A stretch of 64,000 nt of DNA from Rhodomicrobium lacus (GTDB taxonomy: Bacteria > Pseudomonadota > Alphaproteobacteria > Rhizobiales > Rhodomicrobiaceae). The stretch spans positions 1-64,000 of the forward strand of contig NZ_RZNF01000003.1 in assembly GCF_003992725.1 (NCBI RefSeq), in the 5' to 3' direction. The notes under the pieces are model-generated. The model was not told the origin of the DNA. It saw only the letters and a program-made list of their open reading frames with translations, and made no database searches. The position numbers and the translations under genes are program-made. Positions 43,704-53,469 of this stretch are shown here, one piece after another. Position 1 is the stretch's first letter. Each line of letters starts with the position of its first letter.

Positions 43704-45648
43704 TCGTTACGAAGCAGGCCTTGTCGCCGCCGACGCCCTTGATCCTCTGGCACAGATCGAGGGCTTCCTGACGCGTGCCGAGCGGTCCCGCCACGGCGCG
43801 GAAAGTAACGCCCTTGGAACCGAGGTCGGCGATCTTCGCCTGCACCGGCACGGCGCCGAGCGCTCCCTTGTATTTGTCGGTCAGGATCGGAATATCGCGC
43901 TGGATCGCCTTTTCGTCGGGCGCGGATTTCAACGACACCCAGAAACTGCCCGCCGGCGCCGGTGTGGCGTATGCCGTCGCAGGCTCCGCCGGCGTCAGCG
44001 AGGCCGACCTGGTGACGGGCGCGGGAGCCGAGGGCACGGCACCGGTTCGGAACGGCTGAACCGCCGGAGCCGGAGACGGCACGGCCTGAGTGGCCGGGAA
44101 TGTGGAGGGTCCATTGCCAAACGGGGGCGGCAACTCGCCGTTCGCCGCGCTGGCTATGCTGGGTGCCGGAGCCCGGTTCGTATCGACGCGCGTACCATCC
44201 GGGCGGTAGACCTCGCTCCGCACCACCGTGGGGAGATCTGGACCGCGTGCGACGGGCCCGGACGGCTGGGGCGCATCACCGGTGCGCTGGGCCTTTCGCA
44301 AAGCCTCGTCTATGCGGTCCTCAAGCGAATTCGGCTGACCGCCGCTCGCGGCCGATGCCGAAGCATAGCTTTGCGGAGCGGGCGCGGAAGCCGGAGCCGC
44401 GAAAGCCGCCTGCACTTGCTGGCCGTCCGGCGTGAGCCGGTCGTAGATCGTCTTTTCGCCGTTGGGGAACTGCTTTCCGCCGGGGTTTTCCGGCGCGGCC
44501 TTCAGCGGCCGATTATCTGCACGGATGACGCCGGCCTCATCCACCGGACCGCTCATAGACTTGTAAAGATACGCTCCGCCGCCGCCGACCGTGATCGCAC
44601 CGACAAGCGCGGCCGCGACAAAGAGCTTGCGGCTGCGTTTGCGCTGGGGCCCGAGATCCTGTTCGAGTTCGTCCTCGTCTGCGAAGAAATCCTCGTCGAG
44701 TTCGTCCGCGTGAGGATTATGACGGCTGAGGTCGTCGCCATGCGGAGCCGCGTCGTCGGCCCATCCGCCCTGAGCGGGAAAGCGCGCGCCGTAATCATCC
44801 TGCGGGGCGTAGGCGTTTTGAGCGAAGCCCTGAGGTTGCTGGGGAGCGTAGCCACGATCGACCGGAGCGCTCTGCTGCGGCAGCTGCGGAGCATAGCCGC
44901 GGTCGACCGGAGCTTTCGGCGGTTGCACTGCGTAGCCGCGATCCGGCTGCGACGAGAAACCGCGATCCGGCTGGGGGCTCCGAGGCGGCAAGGGCGGCTG
45001 CGCTTGCGGCTGTTCCTCGGGCAAATAAAAGCGTGACGCCTGCCTTTCCTGCGAAGCGAAACCCTGATCGTAGTCGTCGAGCGGCGAGCGGACCTCGCGC
45101 TGGTAATAGGCCGCATCATCCTGACGCGCGGCCGGGGCCTGCGGTGCGGGCGGAGCCTGACGAACCGGCAGATTCGCGTAAGGATCCTGCTGACGCTGCA
45201 CGGGCTGCTCGTAAAGGTCGTCTTGATACGAGGGCCCTTTCGCCGGGAAAGGGGGGATATCGAACTGCGGGGTATCCCTCACGAAAAGATCGTCGCTGGA
45301 ATCCCTGCGATAGTCGATCGGGCCGGGCTCCGGCGCGTAGGGCGAGGGCGGCGGCACATAGCTCGCGGGACCCTGATCGGAGAACCGGGGCGGCTCGCTC
45401 CGCGACGGGAACGGCGGCTGGACGGGAGGCTGCGGAACCTGACGCGGCTGCTCGTAAGCGTGGCGGCTGAAATTGGAAAAGGCCGGACGCTGCGGCTCGC
45501 GACCGCGCTGCTCGGGATACCCGACGGAAGCCGGATCGCGCGAAGACGATTGCTCCCATCTCTCGTCGCGTTCCTGTGCGGGGTTTCGCCTTTCTCCCTC
45601 GACAGGACTCCGTCCGCGCCGCGATGCCGAATCGTCATTCGTAGACAT
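43699..45648 (-). CDS. SPOR domain-containing membrane protein
   Basis: A 649-residue protein from the ATG at 45648, which has GGAGG 11 bases upstream; an ATG at 45666 lacks a site. The first 320 residues are low-complexity, rich in P, Q, R, Y and D, with imperfect repeats of DRGYAPQ. One membrane helix follows (KLFVAAALVGAITVGGGGAYLY), then a Pro/Ala linker, and a C-terminal SPOR domain (GSFWVSLKSAPDEKAI to GGDKACFVTN) that binds glycan strands lacking stem peptides at the division site. It lies 45 bases downstream of argS. Its TAG stop is inside a dispersed repeat. Confidence 0.9.
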   Translation of the reverse strand: MSTNDDSASRRGRSPVEGERRNPAQERDERWEQSSSRDPASVGYPEQRGREPQRPAFSNFSRHAYEQPRQVPQPPVQPPFPSRSEPPRFSDQGPASYVPPPSPYAPEPGPIDYRRDSSDDLFVRDTPQFDIPPFPAKGPSYQDDLYEQPVQRQQDPYANLPVRQAPPAPQAPAARQDDAAYYQREVRSPLDDYDQGFASQERQASRFYLPEEQPQAQPPLPPRSPQPDRGFSSQPDRGYAVQPPKAPVDRGYAPQLPQQSAPVDRGYAPQQPQGFAQNAYAPQDDYGARFPAQGGWADDAAPHGDDLSRHNPHADELDEDFFADEDELEQDLGPQRKRSRKLFVAAALVGAITVGGGGAYLYKSMSGPVDEAGVIRADNRPLKAAPENPGGKQFPNGEKTIYDRLTPDGQQVQAAFAAPASAPAPQSYASASAASGGQPNSLEDRIDEALRKAQRTGDAPQPSGPVARGPDLPTVVRSEVYRPDGTRVDTNRAPAPSIASAANGELPPPFGNGPSTFPATQAVPSPAPAVQPFRTGAVPSAPAPVTRSASLTPAEPATAYATPAPAGSFWVSLKSAPDEKAIQRDIPILTDKYKGALGAVPVQAKIADLGSKGVTFRAVAGPLGTRQEALDLCQRIKGVGGDKACFVTN

Positions 45649-45693
45649 CGAACGATTGTCCTCCATATTCGCTATTCACGGACCGGGGCAGGA

Positions 45694-47451
45694 CTAACGC
45701 ATTTCTGAAATTGCTTCTACACCGAGCAACTTCAAAGAAGAGCGCAATACTAGCGCGGTCCCTGTTATAAGCGCCATGCGCGCCATTGTAATGTCCGAGC
45801 TTGCGGGAACCATGAAACGCAAATGTGGCAGTTCTTTGCCTCGCGCCCAGAGACTATGGAATAACGCAGCAATTTCATGCGCATAGAATGCCACGCGGTG
45901 AGGTTCATGGGCTTGCGCGGCCTGCTCAACAAGCCGTGGATATTCCGCGAGCTTCTTCACGAGCGCAACCTCTGCATCGTCGACAAGCAGCGAAAAGTCC
46001 GCCTTGGCAAGCGAATCGGTCGAAAGGTCCATATCCGGGAAGCCCTCATGCGCCTTGCCGAGAACCGATGAGGCGCGCGCATGGGCATATTGCACATAGA
46101 ACACCGGATTATCGTTCGACTGTTCGAGCACCTTCTCGAAGTCGAAGTCCAGCGTCGCATCGTTCTTGCGCGTGAGCATGATGAACCGCACCGGCCCCGC
46201 GCCGACCTCGTCCACCACCTCGCGCAGCGTCACGAACGAGCCGGCGCGCTTCGACATCTTCACCGGCTCCCCGCCGCGAAACAGACGCACGAGCTGGCAA
46301 ATCTTGACGTCGACCTGCGCCTCGCCGCCCGACAGCGCCTTCACCGCCGCCGTGAGGCGCTTGATGTAGCCGCCGTGATCCGCGCCAAGCACGTTGATGA
46401 GCGTCCTGAAGCCACGCTCGATCTTCGTCTTGTGGTAGGCCATGTCGGCTGCGAAATAGGTATAGGAGCCGTCCGACTTCTTCAGCGCGCGGTCAACGTC
46501 GTCGCCGAAATCGGTCGCGCGGAACAACGTCTGCTCGCGGTCTTCCCAATCGTCAGGCAGCTTGCCCTTGGGCGGCGCGAGGCGGCCTTCGTAGATGAGG
46601 CCCTTTGCACGCAGAAACTCGATGGTCTCGGCGATCTTGTCATCGCCGTCCGCGGTGAGCGACCGCTCCGAGAAAAAAACCTCGTGCGCGATGCCGAGCG
46701 AGGCGAGATCGTCGCGGATCATGTCGAGCATCGCCGCGATGGTGCGCTCGCGCACCTTCGGCAGCCATTCGGCCTCATCGCCCTTGAGCGTGTCGCCGAA
46801 CTCCCTGACGAGTGCGGCGCCGACGGGCTTCAGGTAATCGCCGGGATAAAGGCCCGCCGGGATTTCGCCTATGTCTTCGCCGAGCGCCTCGCGATAGCGC
46901 AGATGCGCTGACCGGGCGAGAACGTCGACCTGCGCGCCCGCGTCGTTGATGTAATATTCGCGCGTCGGCTTGAAGCCCGCGAAGTCGAGAAGGCTCGCCA
47001 GCGCATCGCCGAACACAGCGCCGCGCGTATGACCGACGTGCATCGGGCCGGTCGGATTTGCGGAAACGTACTCCACATTGACGGGCTGGCCCGCTCCGAG
47101 CGTGCCGCGTCCGTAATCCGGCCCTTGCGTGAGCACCGCGCGCAGCACGTCGCCCCATATCGCCGGTTTCAGCGTGAGGTTGATGAAGCCGGGCCCGGCG
47201 ATATCGACTCTCTCGATGTCCGGGTCGCGGGCGAGCTTCGCGGCGATGACTTCCGCGAGCGCCTTCGGGTTCTGTCGGGCGGGCTTCGCCAGCACCATCG
47301 CCGCGTTGGTCGCGAGGTCGCCATGGGTCGCCTGACGCGGCGGCTCGACCACGAAACTGTCGAGCTTCGCATCCTCGGGGAGCGCGCCTTCGGCCTGCAT
47401 CTCGCGCAGGATGCCGCGAATTCGCGTTTCGAAATTCAGGAAAATGTTCAT
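45694..47451 (-). CDS. argS: Arginyl-tRNA synthetase
   Basis: Charges tRNA-Arg. The 585-residue class I synthetase has the HIGH-type motif HVGH at 138-141 ([13 protein letters not shown]) and the KMSK motif in [12 protein letters not shown] near residue 400. The N-terminal additional domain and C-terminal anticodon-binding domain ([21 protein letters not shown]) are complete. It is upstream of the SPOR gene in a probable operon. In related genomes dgt usually precedes it; here dgt is at 4.3 kb, so the cluster is broken. Confidence 0.97.
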   Translation of the reverse strand: MNIFLNFETRIRGILREMQAEGALPEDAKLDSFVVEPPRQATHGDLATNAAMVLAKPARQNPKALAEVIAAKLARDPDIERVDIAGPGFINLTLKPAIWGDVLRAVLTQGPDYGRGTLGAGQPVNVEYVSANPTGPMHVGHTRGAVFGDALASLLDFAGFKPTREYYINDAGAQVDVLARSAHLRYREALGEDIGEIPAGLYPGDYLKPVGAALVREFGDTLKGDEAEWLPKVRERTIAAMLDMIRDDLASLGIAHEVFFSERSLTADGDDKIAETIEFLRAKGLIYEGRLAPPKGKLPDDWEDREQTLFRATDFGDDVDRALKKSDGSYTYFAADMAYHKTKIERGFRTLINVLGADHGGYIKRLTAAVKALSGGEAQVDVKICQLVRLFRGGEPVKMSKRAGSFVTLREVVDEVGAGPVRFIMLTRKNDATLDFDFEKVLEQSNDNPVFYVQYAHARASSVLGKAHEGFPDMDLSTDSLAKADFSLLVDDAEVALVKKLAEYPRLVEQAAQAHEPHRVAFYAHEIAALFHSLWARGKELPHLRFMVPASSDITMARMALITGTALVLRSSLKLLGVEAISEMR

Positions 47452-47813
47452 GCCTTCTCATAGGCGAAATGGCGCATGCCGCGCAATCCCGTCGCCTCGA
47501 AAAGCAGCCCCCTCAAGCAAAGAAAAACAAGACGCGAAGAAAAAGTGCGCGCGGCCCCGGCAAGGCATCCGCTTGTCACGAACCTCAATCCAGACTTCCT
47601 GGTTTACCAGCATTGGTCGCCGTACGTGCGGCAGTCCCCTGCCCCAACATCGCAGCGTTCATACTTGAACGCGCGAGACTCGCGCAGTCCAGCTCGGGTT
47701 CCTCCTTGAAAGGCAGGCTTTTCACAGTCGCGACACAGTAACTGCCGTACGGGACGAGGGCCCTGCCGCCGCTCGCCTCGAACGCAGCAAAGCCTCGGGC
47801 TCGGGCGCGAGGC
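47452..47813. other. Non-coding stretch upstream of argS
   Basis: About 360 bases between argS and the next gene on the same strand. Short frames occur on the plus strand but none has a ribosome binding site or recognisable domain. The argS promoter should lie in the left part. Nothing else is seen. Confidence 0.45.
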
Positions 47814-48239
47814 TTACCGGAAACGCGCGGGCGGCTGCGGATTGTTCGCCGGGTTCGAGTCGTGCTTCGTCACGCGGGTCAGCACGCCCCCCTCCACGAG
47901 CGGCAGCAGATCCGCTTCGAGCGCGTCGGCAACCTCCTTTTCATAAACCTCGTCGCCGTTCACGTGCAGCGTGCACAATTTCGCAAATTTCTCGCGTTTG
48001 GCGGGATCGTCCAGCGCGGCCTTCGTCCAGGCATAGAGCGGATAGCGCTCCACGCCCTGCTGTTCCGCCTCGCTGACATAGCCGGAGAAGGCATCGTAAA
48101 CGGTTATCGCTGCGGCGTGATGCTTGTGAAGGACCTCGGTCAAGAGCTGCAACACGCTGTTTTGCGGATCGACGTTGAGGAGGCTGGCGGCCTGATCGCT
48201 GAGCCCGACGCGAATTTGATAAAGCCATTCTTCGGCCAC
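47814..48239 (-). CDS. Conserved hypothetical protein, helical
   Basis: A 141-residue soluble protein I do not recognise. The GTG at 48239 is clearly favoured: GAGGAGGA lies six bases upstream, while the longer ATG frame has no site. Content is mostly helical and acidic (EEWLYQIRVGLSDQAASLL, then LLTEVLHKHHAAAITVYDAF, then EVADALEADLLPLVEGG). The tail is Pro/Asn-rich. No signal peptide, membrane segment or metal motif. Codon use matches its neighbours. Confidence 0.8.
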   Translation of the reverse strand: MAEEWLYQIRVGLSDQAASLLNVDPQNSVLQLLTEVLHKHHAAAITVYDAFSGYVSEAEQQGVERYPLYAWTKAALDDPAKREKFAKLCTLHVNGDEVYEKEVADALEADLLPLVEGGVLTRVTKHDSNPANNPQPPARFR

Positions 48240-48378
48240 GGGATGTCCTCCTCGGTTTCCCATTCCGTCATCCTATAACGGAAGCAGACACAAAAGCAGA
48301 TTTTCAGTTCGCGTTCTTAGCCGTGAATTTACGGATTACGACAAACAATTTCGCGAGGAAGTCGTGAGAGGCGGAGAA

Positions 48379-49194
48379 ATGGATCGGCGAAGCTTTGCGT
48401 TGGCGCTCTTCCTTGTTGTGGCAGGGCTTACGCCGGTGCCCGCGCGCGCCGATCTCCCGGACGGTTTCGTTTATCTTCGCGATGTCGCGCCCGATATCGA
48501 GCAGGACATGCGCTATGCTGGGCTGAACAATTTCACAGGCGCCCCTGTCCCCGGTTACGAGGCGGGCGAATGCGTGCTGCGGCGCGACGCCGCCGAAGCG
48601 CTGAAGCGGGCCCAGCGCTCGGCTCAGGCGCTTGGCCTCTCGCTCAAGGTGTTCGATTGCTATCGCCCGGAACGCGCGGTGAGGGCATTCGGGGCCTGGG
48701 CGCGAGCGCGGGAAGACGGGCGCACAAAGAGCCAGTATCCGCATCTGTCGAAAGACGCGCTCGTGCCGCATTACATCGCTTCGCAGTCCTCGCATTCGAC
48801 GGGGCTTGCGGTGGATCTCACCCTTGTGCGGCAGGGCGCGGGCGACCGCCCGCCGCTTGTGCGCGACACCTGTACCGCGCCACCCCATGCGCCAGCAGCC
48901 CAGGCTGATGATTCGAAAGACAAGCTCGGGAATACTGCAAATGCTGTGGCGCTCGGGAAACTGGGGCCGGGCGAGCTTGACATGGGCACGTCGTTCGACT
49001 GCTTCGACCGCGCGTCCAACACGGCCTTTCCCGGCCTGACGCCGGAGCAGCGGCGGTCACGGGATCTCCTCGTCACGTTGATGGAGCGCGCGGGCTTCAC
49101 GAACTATCCCGCGGAGTGGTGGCATTTCAGCCTCGCCCGCGCAGCGAACCGCCGAAGCCACGATTTTCCGATCACGTCCCGCCCGCAGCAATAG
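48379..49194 (+). CDS. D-alanyl-D-alanine dipeptidase (VanX/DdpX family)
   Basis: Zinc peptidase of the VanX family, which hydrolyses the D-Ala-D-Ala dipeptide. The 271-residue protein starts at the ATG at 48379 (signal peptide RRSFALALFLVVAGLTPVPARA), seven bases after GAGAGG; an upstream GTG is possible. Zinc-site motifs are present: SSHSTGLAVDLTL with His and Asp, and EWWHFSL with the catalytic Glu and a His. The substrate arginine lies in VFDCYRPERAV. It is likely periplasmic, acting in peptidoglycan recycling; no vancomycin resistance cluster is nearby. Confidence 0.9.
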   Translation: MDRRSFALALFLVVAGLTPVPARADLPDGFVYLRDVAPDIEQDMRYAGLNNFTGAPVPGYEAGECVLRRDAAEALKRAQRSAQALGLSLKVFDCYRPERAVRAFGAWARAREDGRTKSQYPHLSKDALVPHYIASQSSHSTGLAVDLTLVRQGAGDRPPLVRDTCTAPPHAPAAQADDSKDKLGNTANAVALGKLGPGELDMGTSFDCFDRASNTAFPGLTPEQRRSRDLLVTLMERAGFTNYPAEWWHFSLARAANRRSHDFPITSRPQQ

Positions 49195-49239
49195 ACGGCA
49201 GCGGTTCGCTTCCCCGGCGCTCGGTGCAAGCGCAGCGTC

Positions 49240-49944
49240 TCAAGGCCGCGCGCGCTTTTCGAACCGGTCGGCGGCGGCCCAGCACAAAAGCGCCCAGCTC
49301 GCGCCCGCACACCATCCGGCGAGCACGTCCGACGGCCAGTGCATCCCGAGATAGACGCGGCTGACGCCGACCAGAAACATCAGCGCGACTGCGACGGCAA
49401 AGACAAAAGCTCTTCCAAGCGCATCGGGCCGCGCGCGGGCCATGAGCGCGCCAAGGACCAGGAAGGTTACGGCCGACATGAACGCATGGCCGCTCGGAAA
49501 GCTGTAGGTCGAGGTCTCGACGATCTCCGCGACGAAGTCGGGACGGGCCCGCTGCACGAGCGCCTTCAGCGAATTGTTGACGAGCGTGCCGCCGACGATG
49601 GCGACGAACACGAGCGCGAAGTTACCCCATCGCCGTTCGAGCGCGAAATAGGCCAGCGCCACGACGGTCGCGAGCGACAGCACCACCGTCGATCCGAGCG
49701 CCGTGACATCGCGCGCGCCAATCGCAAGCCAGCGCGGACCAAGTGCGTCGGCGGGGTTCAGCGGGTCTCGCAGCGCAAGAAGCAGACCCCGATCGAAATC
49801 GACCAGACTGCCGCTGTAGATCGCCGCCGATATGCCTGCGAACAACGCAAACAGGGCACTTGCCGCAACGAGAGGTGCTACGCGCGGCGGCTCCGCCGGT
49901 TCACGCCGTGGAGGGTACGCGGGATCTCGAAGGGTTGATGTCAT
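49240..49944 (-). CDS. PAP2-family phosphatase, membrane-bound
   Basis: A 234-residue lipid phosphatase-like protein with about six membrane segments. The ATG at 49944 has GGAG six bases upstream. The tripartite phosphatase signature is complete: KALVQRARP, YSFPSGHAFMSA, and SRVYLGMHWPSDVLAGW. Likely acts on a lipid phosphate such as undecaprenyl pyrophosphate or phosphatidic acid on the periplasmic side. Convergent with the VanX-type gene, which also acts on cell wall material; a functional link is speculative. Confidence 0.92.
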   Translation of the reverse strand: MTSTLRDPAYPPRREPAEPPRVAPLVAASALFALFAGISAAIYSGSLVDFDRGLLLALRDPLNPADALGPRWLAIGARDVTALGSTVVLSLATVVALAYFALERRWGNFALVFVAIVGGTLVNNSLKALVQRARPDFVAEIVETSTYSFPSGHAFMSAVTFLVLGALMARARPDALGRAFVFAVAVALMFLVGVSRVYLGMHWPSDVLAGWCAGASWALLCWAAADRFEKRARP

Positions 49945-50072
49945 CCGGTCTCCGGGTGATGCGAAGGTGGGCATTATCGCCCGAGCGCTCTTCCGGGAGG
50001 TAAATGCTCCAACGGTTCGGAAGCTCCCGCATGCACGCATGCTGCGGCCGCGAGGAGCCGCGCCTTGCGTCG

Positions 50073-52019
50073 TCAAGCCGGAGGCGATGTCACGGGCTTG
50101 CCCTCGGCGAGCGTACTCGCCTTGGCCTTGGCCTCGGCCTTCTTTTTCTCTTCGGCCTTCTTGTCGTCCTGCCGTTTCTTCTCGTCGGCCCGCTTCTTCT
50201 CCTCCGCGCGCTTCGTGCGTTCGGCGGCCTTCTCCCAATCCTGCGCGAGAAGCTGCGCAAGCTCCTCCGATCGCTGCATGGCAAGCGCGGCCATCCTCTC
50301 CACGTCGGTATAATGCGCGTAGTCCTCGTAGAGCCGCGCCTCGTCGTGCTCGCGAAATGTCTCGATGGTGAAACGGATCTCGCCTTCCGAAAGGCCGAGA
50401 CCGCGCAGGAGATCGCGGGTGATTTCAAGCGTCGAATAGAAGGCTTCGCGCTCGATGTTTTCAACGCCAAGATCCATGAGCTGATGGACATGGCGACGGT
50501 TTCTCGCGCGCGCATAGATGGGCACATGCGGGAAATAGGCCTTCACGAGCTGCGCCGCCTTGAGCGAGCTTTCCACGTCGTCTATGGCCAGCACGAAGGC
50601 CCGCGCCTTGCCGACTTCCGCCGCTTCCAGAATGGCGAGGCGGCTCGCATCGCCGAAATAGCTCTTGTTGCCGAACTGGCCCACAAGCTGAACCTGATCG
50701 GGATCGGCGTCGAGCGCTGTGAAGGGAATGCCCTTCGCGGTGAGCACGCGCGCCACCACCTGCCCGACGCGGCCGAAACCTGCGATCACCACATGCCCGG
50801 CGGTTGCGGGGAGGTCGTCGTAAAGGGGTTCCGCCTTGACCGTGCGTTTGCGAAGAAAGTCGTCGAGCGCAAGAAGCAGCGGCGTCGTCATCATCGACAA
50901 CGTCACGATGATCCCGAGCGAGGACGCCAGCGCGGAAGTCAGCACGCCCCCCTGCTCGGCGCTGGCGAACACCACGAAGGCGAATTCGCCGCCCTGCGAG
51001 GCTACAATCGCGAACCGCCGGGCGGACGGCCTATTCAGCCGCTGCCAGCGTCCGACCGCATAAAGAACCGCGAATTTCACAGCCACGAGCGTGATCACCG
51101 CCGCGGCGATCAGGAAGGGCTGGCGCAACAGCGCATGATAATCGAGCGCCATGCCGATGGACGTGAAGAACAGCGCGAGCAGCAGCATCTCGAACGGCTT
51201 GATGTCGGCTTCGAGCTGATGACGAAAGTGCGAATCGGCCAACAGCACGCCCGCGAGGAACGCGCCGAGCGAAGCAGACAGCCCGATGGATGTCATGAGG
51301 AGCGAAACCGCCGCCACCGTCAGCAACGACGCGGCGATCATCGCCTCGCGCACCTGCGTCAGGGCGAGCAGGTGATAGAGCCGGTCCAACACATACCGCC
51401 CGGCCACGATGATCAGCGCGATGGCCGCGAAGATCTTCACCACGCCCGCCACGGTGAGAAGTTCCGGCGAAGATGCCTTGACGGCGAGGAGCGGCACCGC
51501 AACGAGGAGCGGGATCGCGGCGATATCCTGAAACAGCAGCACCGAGAAGGCGAGGCGGCCGTGCCGCGTCGTGAGTTCGCCCTTCTCTTCCAGGGTTTGC
51601 AGCGCGAGCACGGTGGAGGACAGCGCAAGCGTGAGCCCGACAAGCATCGCTTCCGAGAAGGAAAGATCGGTGCTCGGATTGATGCCCCAGATCAGCACGA
51701 CGAGCAGGACGCCCGTGACCACGAATTGCGCCGACCCCGCCCCGAACACACCTTCGCGCATCTTCCAAAGGCGTTTGAGACGCAATTCGAGGCCGATGAG
51801 AAACAGGAACATGGCCACACCGAGTTCGGCGATATGACGCAACATCTCGGCGTCGTTCGTCGAATAACCCAACATGTAGCCTATGCCGTAGGGGCCGATG
51901 AAGGCGCCCGCCAACAAATAGCCAAGAATGGAGCCGAGCTTGAGCATGCGCGCGAGAGGCGCAGCCAACGCGGCGACTCCCAGGAACACAACAAGCTGAA
52001 TAAGGAGTTTTCCGTCCAT
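50073..52019 (-). CDS. Kef-type K+/H+ antiporter (CPA2) with TrkA-N domain
   Basis: A 648-residue monovalent cation:proton antiporter. Residues about 1-385 form the membrane domain with 12-13 helices (KLGSILGYLLAGAFIGPYG, and FLFLIGLELR), followed by an RCK/TrkA-N domain with the nucleotide-binding GFGRVGQVVA and a later acidic segment. In Kef systems this gates potassium efflux under electrophile stress. The last 60 residues are an unusual Lys/Glu/Ala/Asp-rich charged tail. No KefF/KefG accessory gene is adjacent. KefB versus KefC cannot be decided. Confidence 0.92.
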   Translation of the reverse strand: MDGKLLIQLVVFLGVAALAAPLARMLKLGSILGYLLAGAFIGPYGIGYMLGYSTNDAEMLRHIAELGVAMFLFLIGLELRLKRLWKMREGVFGAGSAQFVVTGVLLVVLIWGINPSTDLSFSEAMLVGLTLALSSTVLALQTLEEKGELTTRHGRLAFSVLLFQDIAAIPLLVAVPLLAVKASSPELLTVAGVVKIFAAIALIIVAGRYVLDRLYHLLALTQVREAMIAASLLTVAAVSLLMTSIGLSASLGAFLAGVLLADSHFRHQLEADIKPFEMLLLALFFTSIGMALDYHALLRQPFLIAAAVITLVAVKFAVLYAVGRWQRLNRPSARRFAIVASQGGEFAFVVFASAEQGGVLTSALASSLGIIVTLSMMTTPLLLALDDFLRKRTVKAEPLYDDLPATAGHVVIAGFGRVGQVVARVLTAKGIPFTALDADPDQVQLVGQFGNKSYFGDASRLAILEAAEVGKARAFVLAIDDVESSLKAAQLVKAYFPHVPIYARARNRRHVHQLMDLGVENIEREAFYSTLEITRDLLRGLGLSEGEIRFTIETFREHDEARLYEDYAHYTDVERMAALAMQRSEELAQLLAQDWEKAAERTKRAEEKKRADEKKRQDDKKAEEKKKAEAKAKASTLAEGKPVTSPPA

Positions 52020-52529
52020 CGCTCTTTTTTCAGGGGAACCGCAGCGGATGGCCTGCGCGACTGTCTGTAGCCATTAAGGCAGGAAACATTGCCGCTGCCA
52101 ACCCGGATCGGCCCGCGTTTTCTGGATTCAGTTGCCCGGCAGATCGACCGTCGGAGGTTGAGGCGAGAAGCCTGCGTCTGGTGCGAGGCACAGCGCGCGT
52201 GCCGCAGGAGACGTGGGCTTTTCCTTAAGCCCGGCTCCTGTCACGAAGCTTTCGCGAAAGGCACAAAATGCGGCTGTGGTTAACCATTCGAGCGCTTTCG
52301 GATTCACCTACCATTTGTATGAAGCTATTGTTACAATCTTAAGACGGTGATAACCTTTGAAGCGTATCCGACGTCCGGGCTACGTCTCGTGCGGGCAATG
52401 GCTCAGGCGTCGATGACAGACGTAGAGTTGAATCAGAGAGTTGATGCCTGGTGGGGACTCACTGCGAGTGACCGCGGGCTGGTAAAAATGTCGGATCGGA
52501 TTTCCGGCGTACCGAGTGTATAGCGTGAG
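52020..52529. other. Non-coding stretch between the Kef gene and a small HTH gene
   Basis: About 510 bases without a recognisable gene. The part from 52290 to 52360 is AT-rich and may hold a promoter. The string AAAATGTCGGATCGGA at 52485-52500 is similar to the arm of the dispersed palindromic element and may be a degenerate fourth copy. Confidence 0.45.
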
Positions 52530-52775
52530 ATGACGAACCTATCTGTCTTTCCGTCCAGATTCGCTTATGCGTGTCGGGCAAAAAGGATGCCGCCGGAGGA
52601 AGTGGCCGAACGCGCCGGACTTCCCGCCGAGGCAGGGCAGGATCTTGCCGTGTCGGCGATCCATCTGCCGCTCTACCGGCTCTGCTACGTCGCCGACGTT
52701 CTCGATGTCAGTCTCGATTGGCTGCTTGGGCGCGAACCCGCGGCGCAAAACGAGCAGCGCCAGCAACGCCGATAA
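52530..52775 (+). CDS. Small XRE-like helix-turn-helix protein
   Basis: An 81-residue protein. The stretch RFAYACRAKRMPPEEVAERAGLP resembles the first two helices of an XRE domain, and LYRLCYVADVLDVSLDWLLGRE is the typical last helix of a Cro/CI-type domain. The middle recognition helix is degenerate. The Gln/Arg tail is charged. No partner gene follows within 300 bases. It may be a regulator or a relic of one. Confidence 0.6.
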   Translation: MTNLSVFPSRFAYACRAKRMPPEEVAERAGLPAEAGQDLAVSAIHLPLYRLCYVADVLDVSLDWLLGREPAAQNEQRQQRR

Positions 52776-53112
52776 AAACCCGCCACTCGTGGCCAACGAC
52801 GTCTCGCGTCCCCTCTACTCTCGCGTTCTTCGGTGCCGTCTCGGGCTCCATGCGACTGCTTTTACGCATCCGCTTTTATGGAAAAAAGACGCGTTACCTT
52901 TCTGTCTTGTGGCACGTCTCATCGGAACCCGCTTCGGACATTCCAGACGCCTCAACCGCGTCCTGCGGCAATTCGGACGCGGCACGACAGCGCGTGACTC
53001 CTGGTGTCTGATCGGTTTCCCGCGTCACGAGCCGATCTAACCTACGCCTCTGCCGGGATGCGCGCCCCGCGTGGCGCCTAAGCGGCCAAAGCGCTTTTCT
53101 CGAAAGTGCAAC
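52776..53112. other. Non-coding stretch downstream of the small HTH gene
   Basis: About 340 bases. Overlapping frames exist on the plus strand, but they are extensions in the wrong frame with no start signal or domain. No hairpin or tRNA is seen. Confidence 0.45.
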
Positions 53113-53469
53113 TCAGTGCGTCGCGGGAAACGCCGCGTCGTAAACCTCCGGCTTGAACCCGACGAGCGTCCTGTCGCCGAGGTCGAGCACCGGCCTCTTG
53201 ATGATCGATGGGTTCGCCAGCATCAGCGCGACGGCCTTTTCCTCGTCGATGTTCTCCTTTTCCGACTCGGGCAGTTTTCGGAACGTCGTGCCCGCGCGAT
53301 TGAGGAGCGTTTCCCAGCCATGCTCCTTGACGAAGCGGCGCACCAGCGCCTCGTCCGCGGCAGCCGTCTTGTAGTCGTGGAAGGCATAGGCGACGCCGCG
53401 CTCTTCGAGCCAGCCCCGCGCCTTCTTCACGGTCGAGCAGTTCTTGATGCCGTAAACTGTTATGGTCAC
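53113..53469 (-). CDS. ArsC/Spx-family thioredoxin-fold protein
   Basis: A 118-residue protein of the arsenate reductase-like (YffB/Spx) family. The GTG at 53469 overlaps the rlmB stop (GTGA) and gives the standard start TITVYGIKNCSTVKKARGWLEE. One conserved cysteine lies in NCSTVKKA; the Arg of true arsenate reductases in the later RPVLDLGDRTLVGF region is at a family position. No ars genes are nearby, so arsenate detoxification is unlikely. It is the last gene of an overlapping group with glnD. Confidence 0.87.
   Translation of the reverse strand: MTITVYGIKNCSTVKKARGWLEERGVAYAFHDYKTAAADEALVRRFVKEHGWETLLNRAGTTFRKLPESEKENIDEEKAVALMLANPSIIKRPVLDLGDRTLVGFKPEVYDAAFPATH

Noticed and set aside
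48379-49194. Vancomycin-resistance VanX gene
   Set aside because: No vanH/vanA-type genes nearby, and Gram-negative homologues of this family act in peptidoglycan recycling.
50004-52070. A 688-codon open frame on the plus strand opposite the Kef-type gene
   Set aside because: Composition rich in R, H, E and Q typical of an antisense frame; the antiporter on the other strand has clear motifs.
53113-53469. Arsenate reductase
   Set aside because: The single-cysteine YffB/Spx-like pattern and the lack of ars genes argue against arsenate detoxification.
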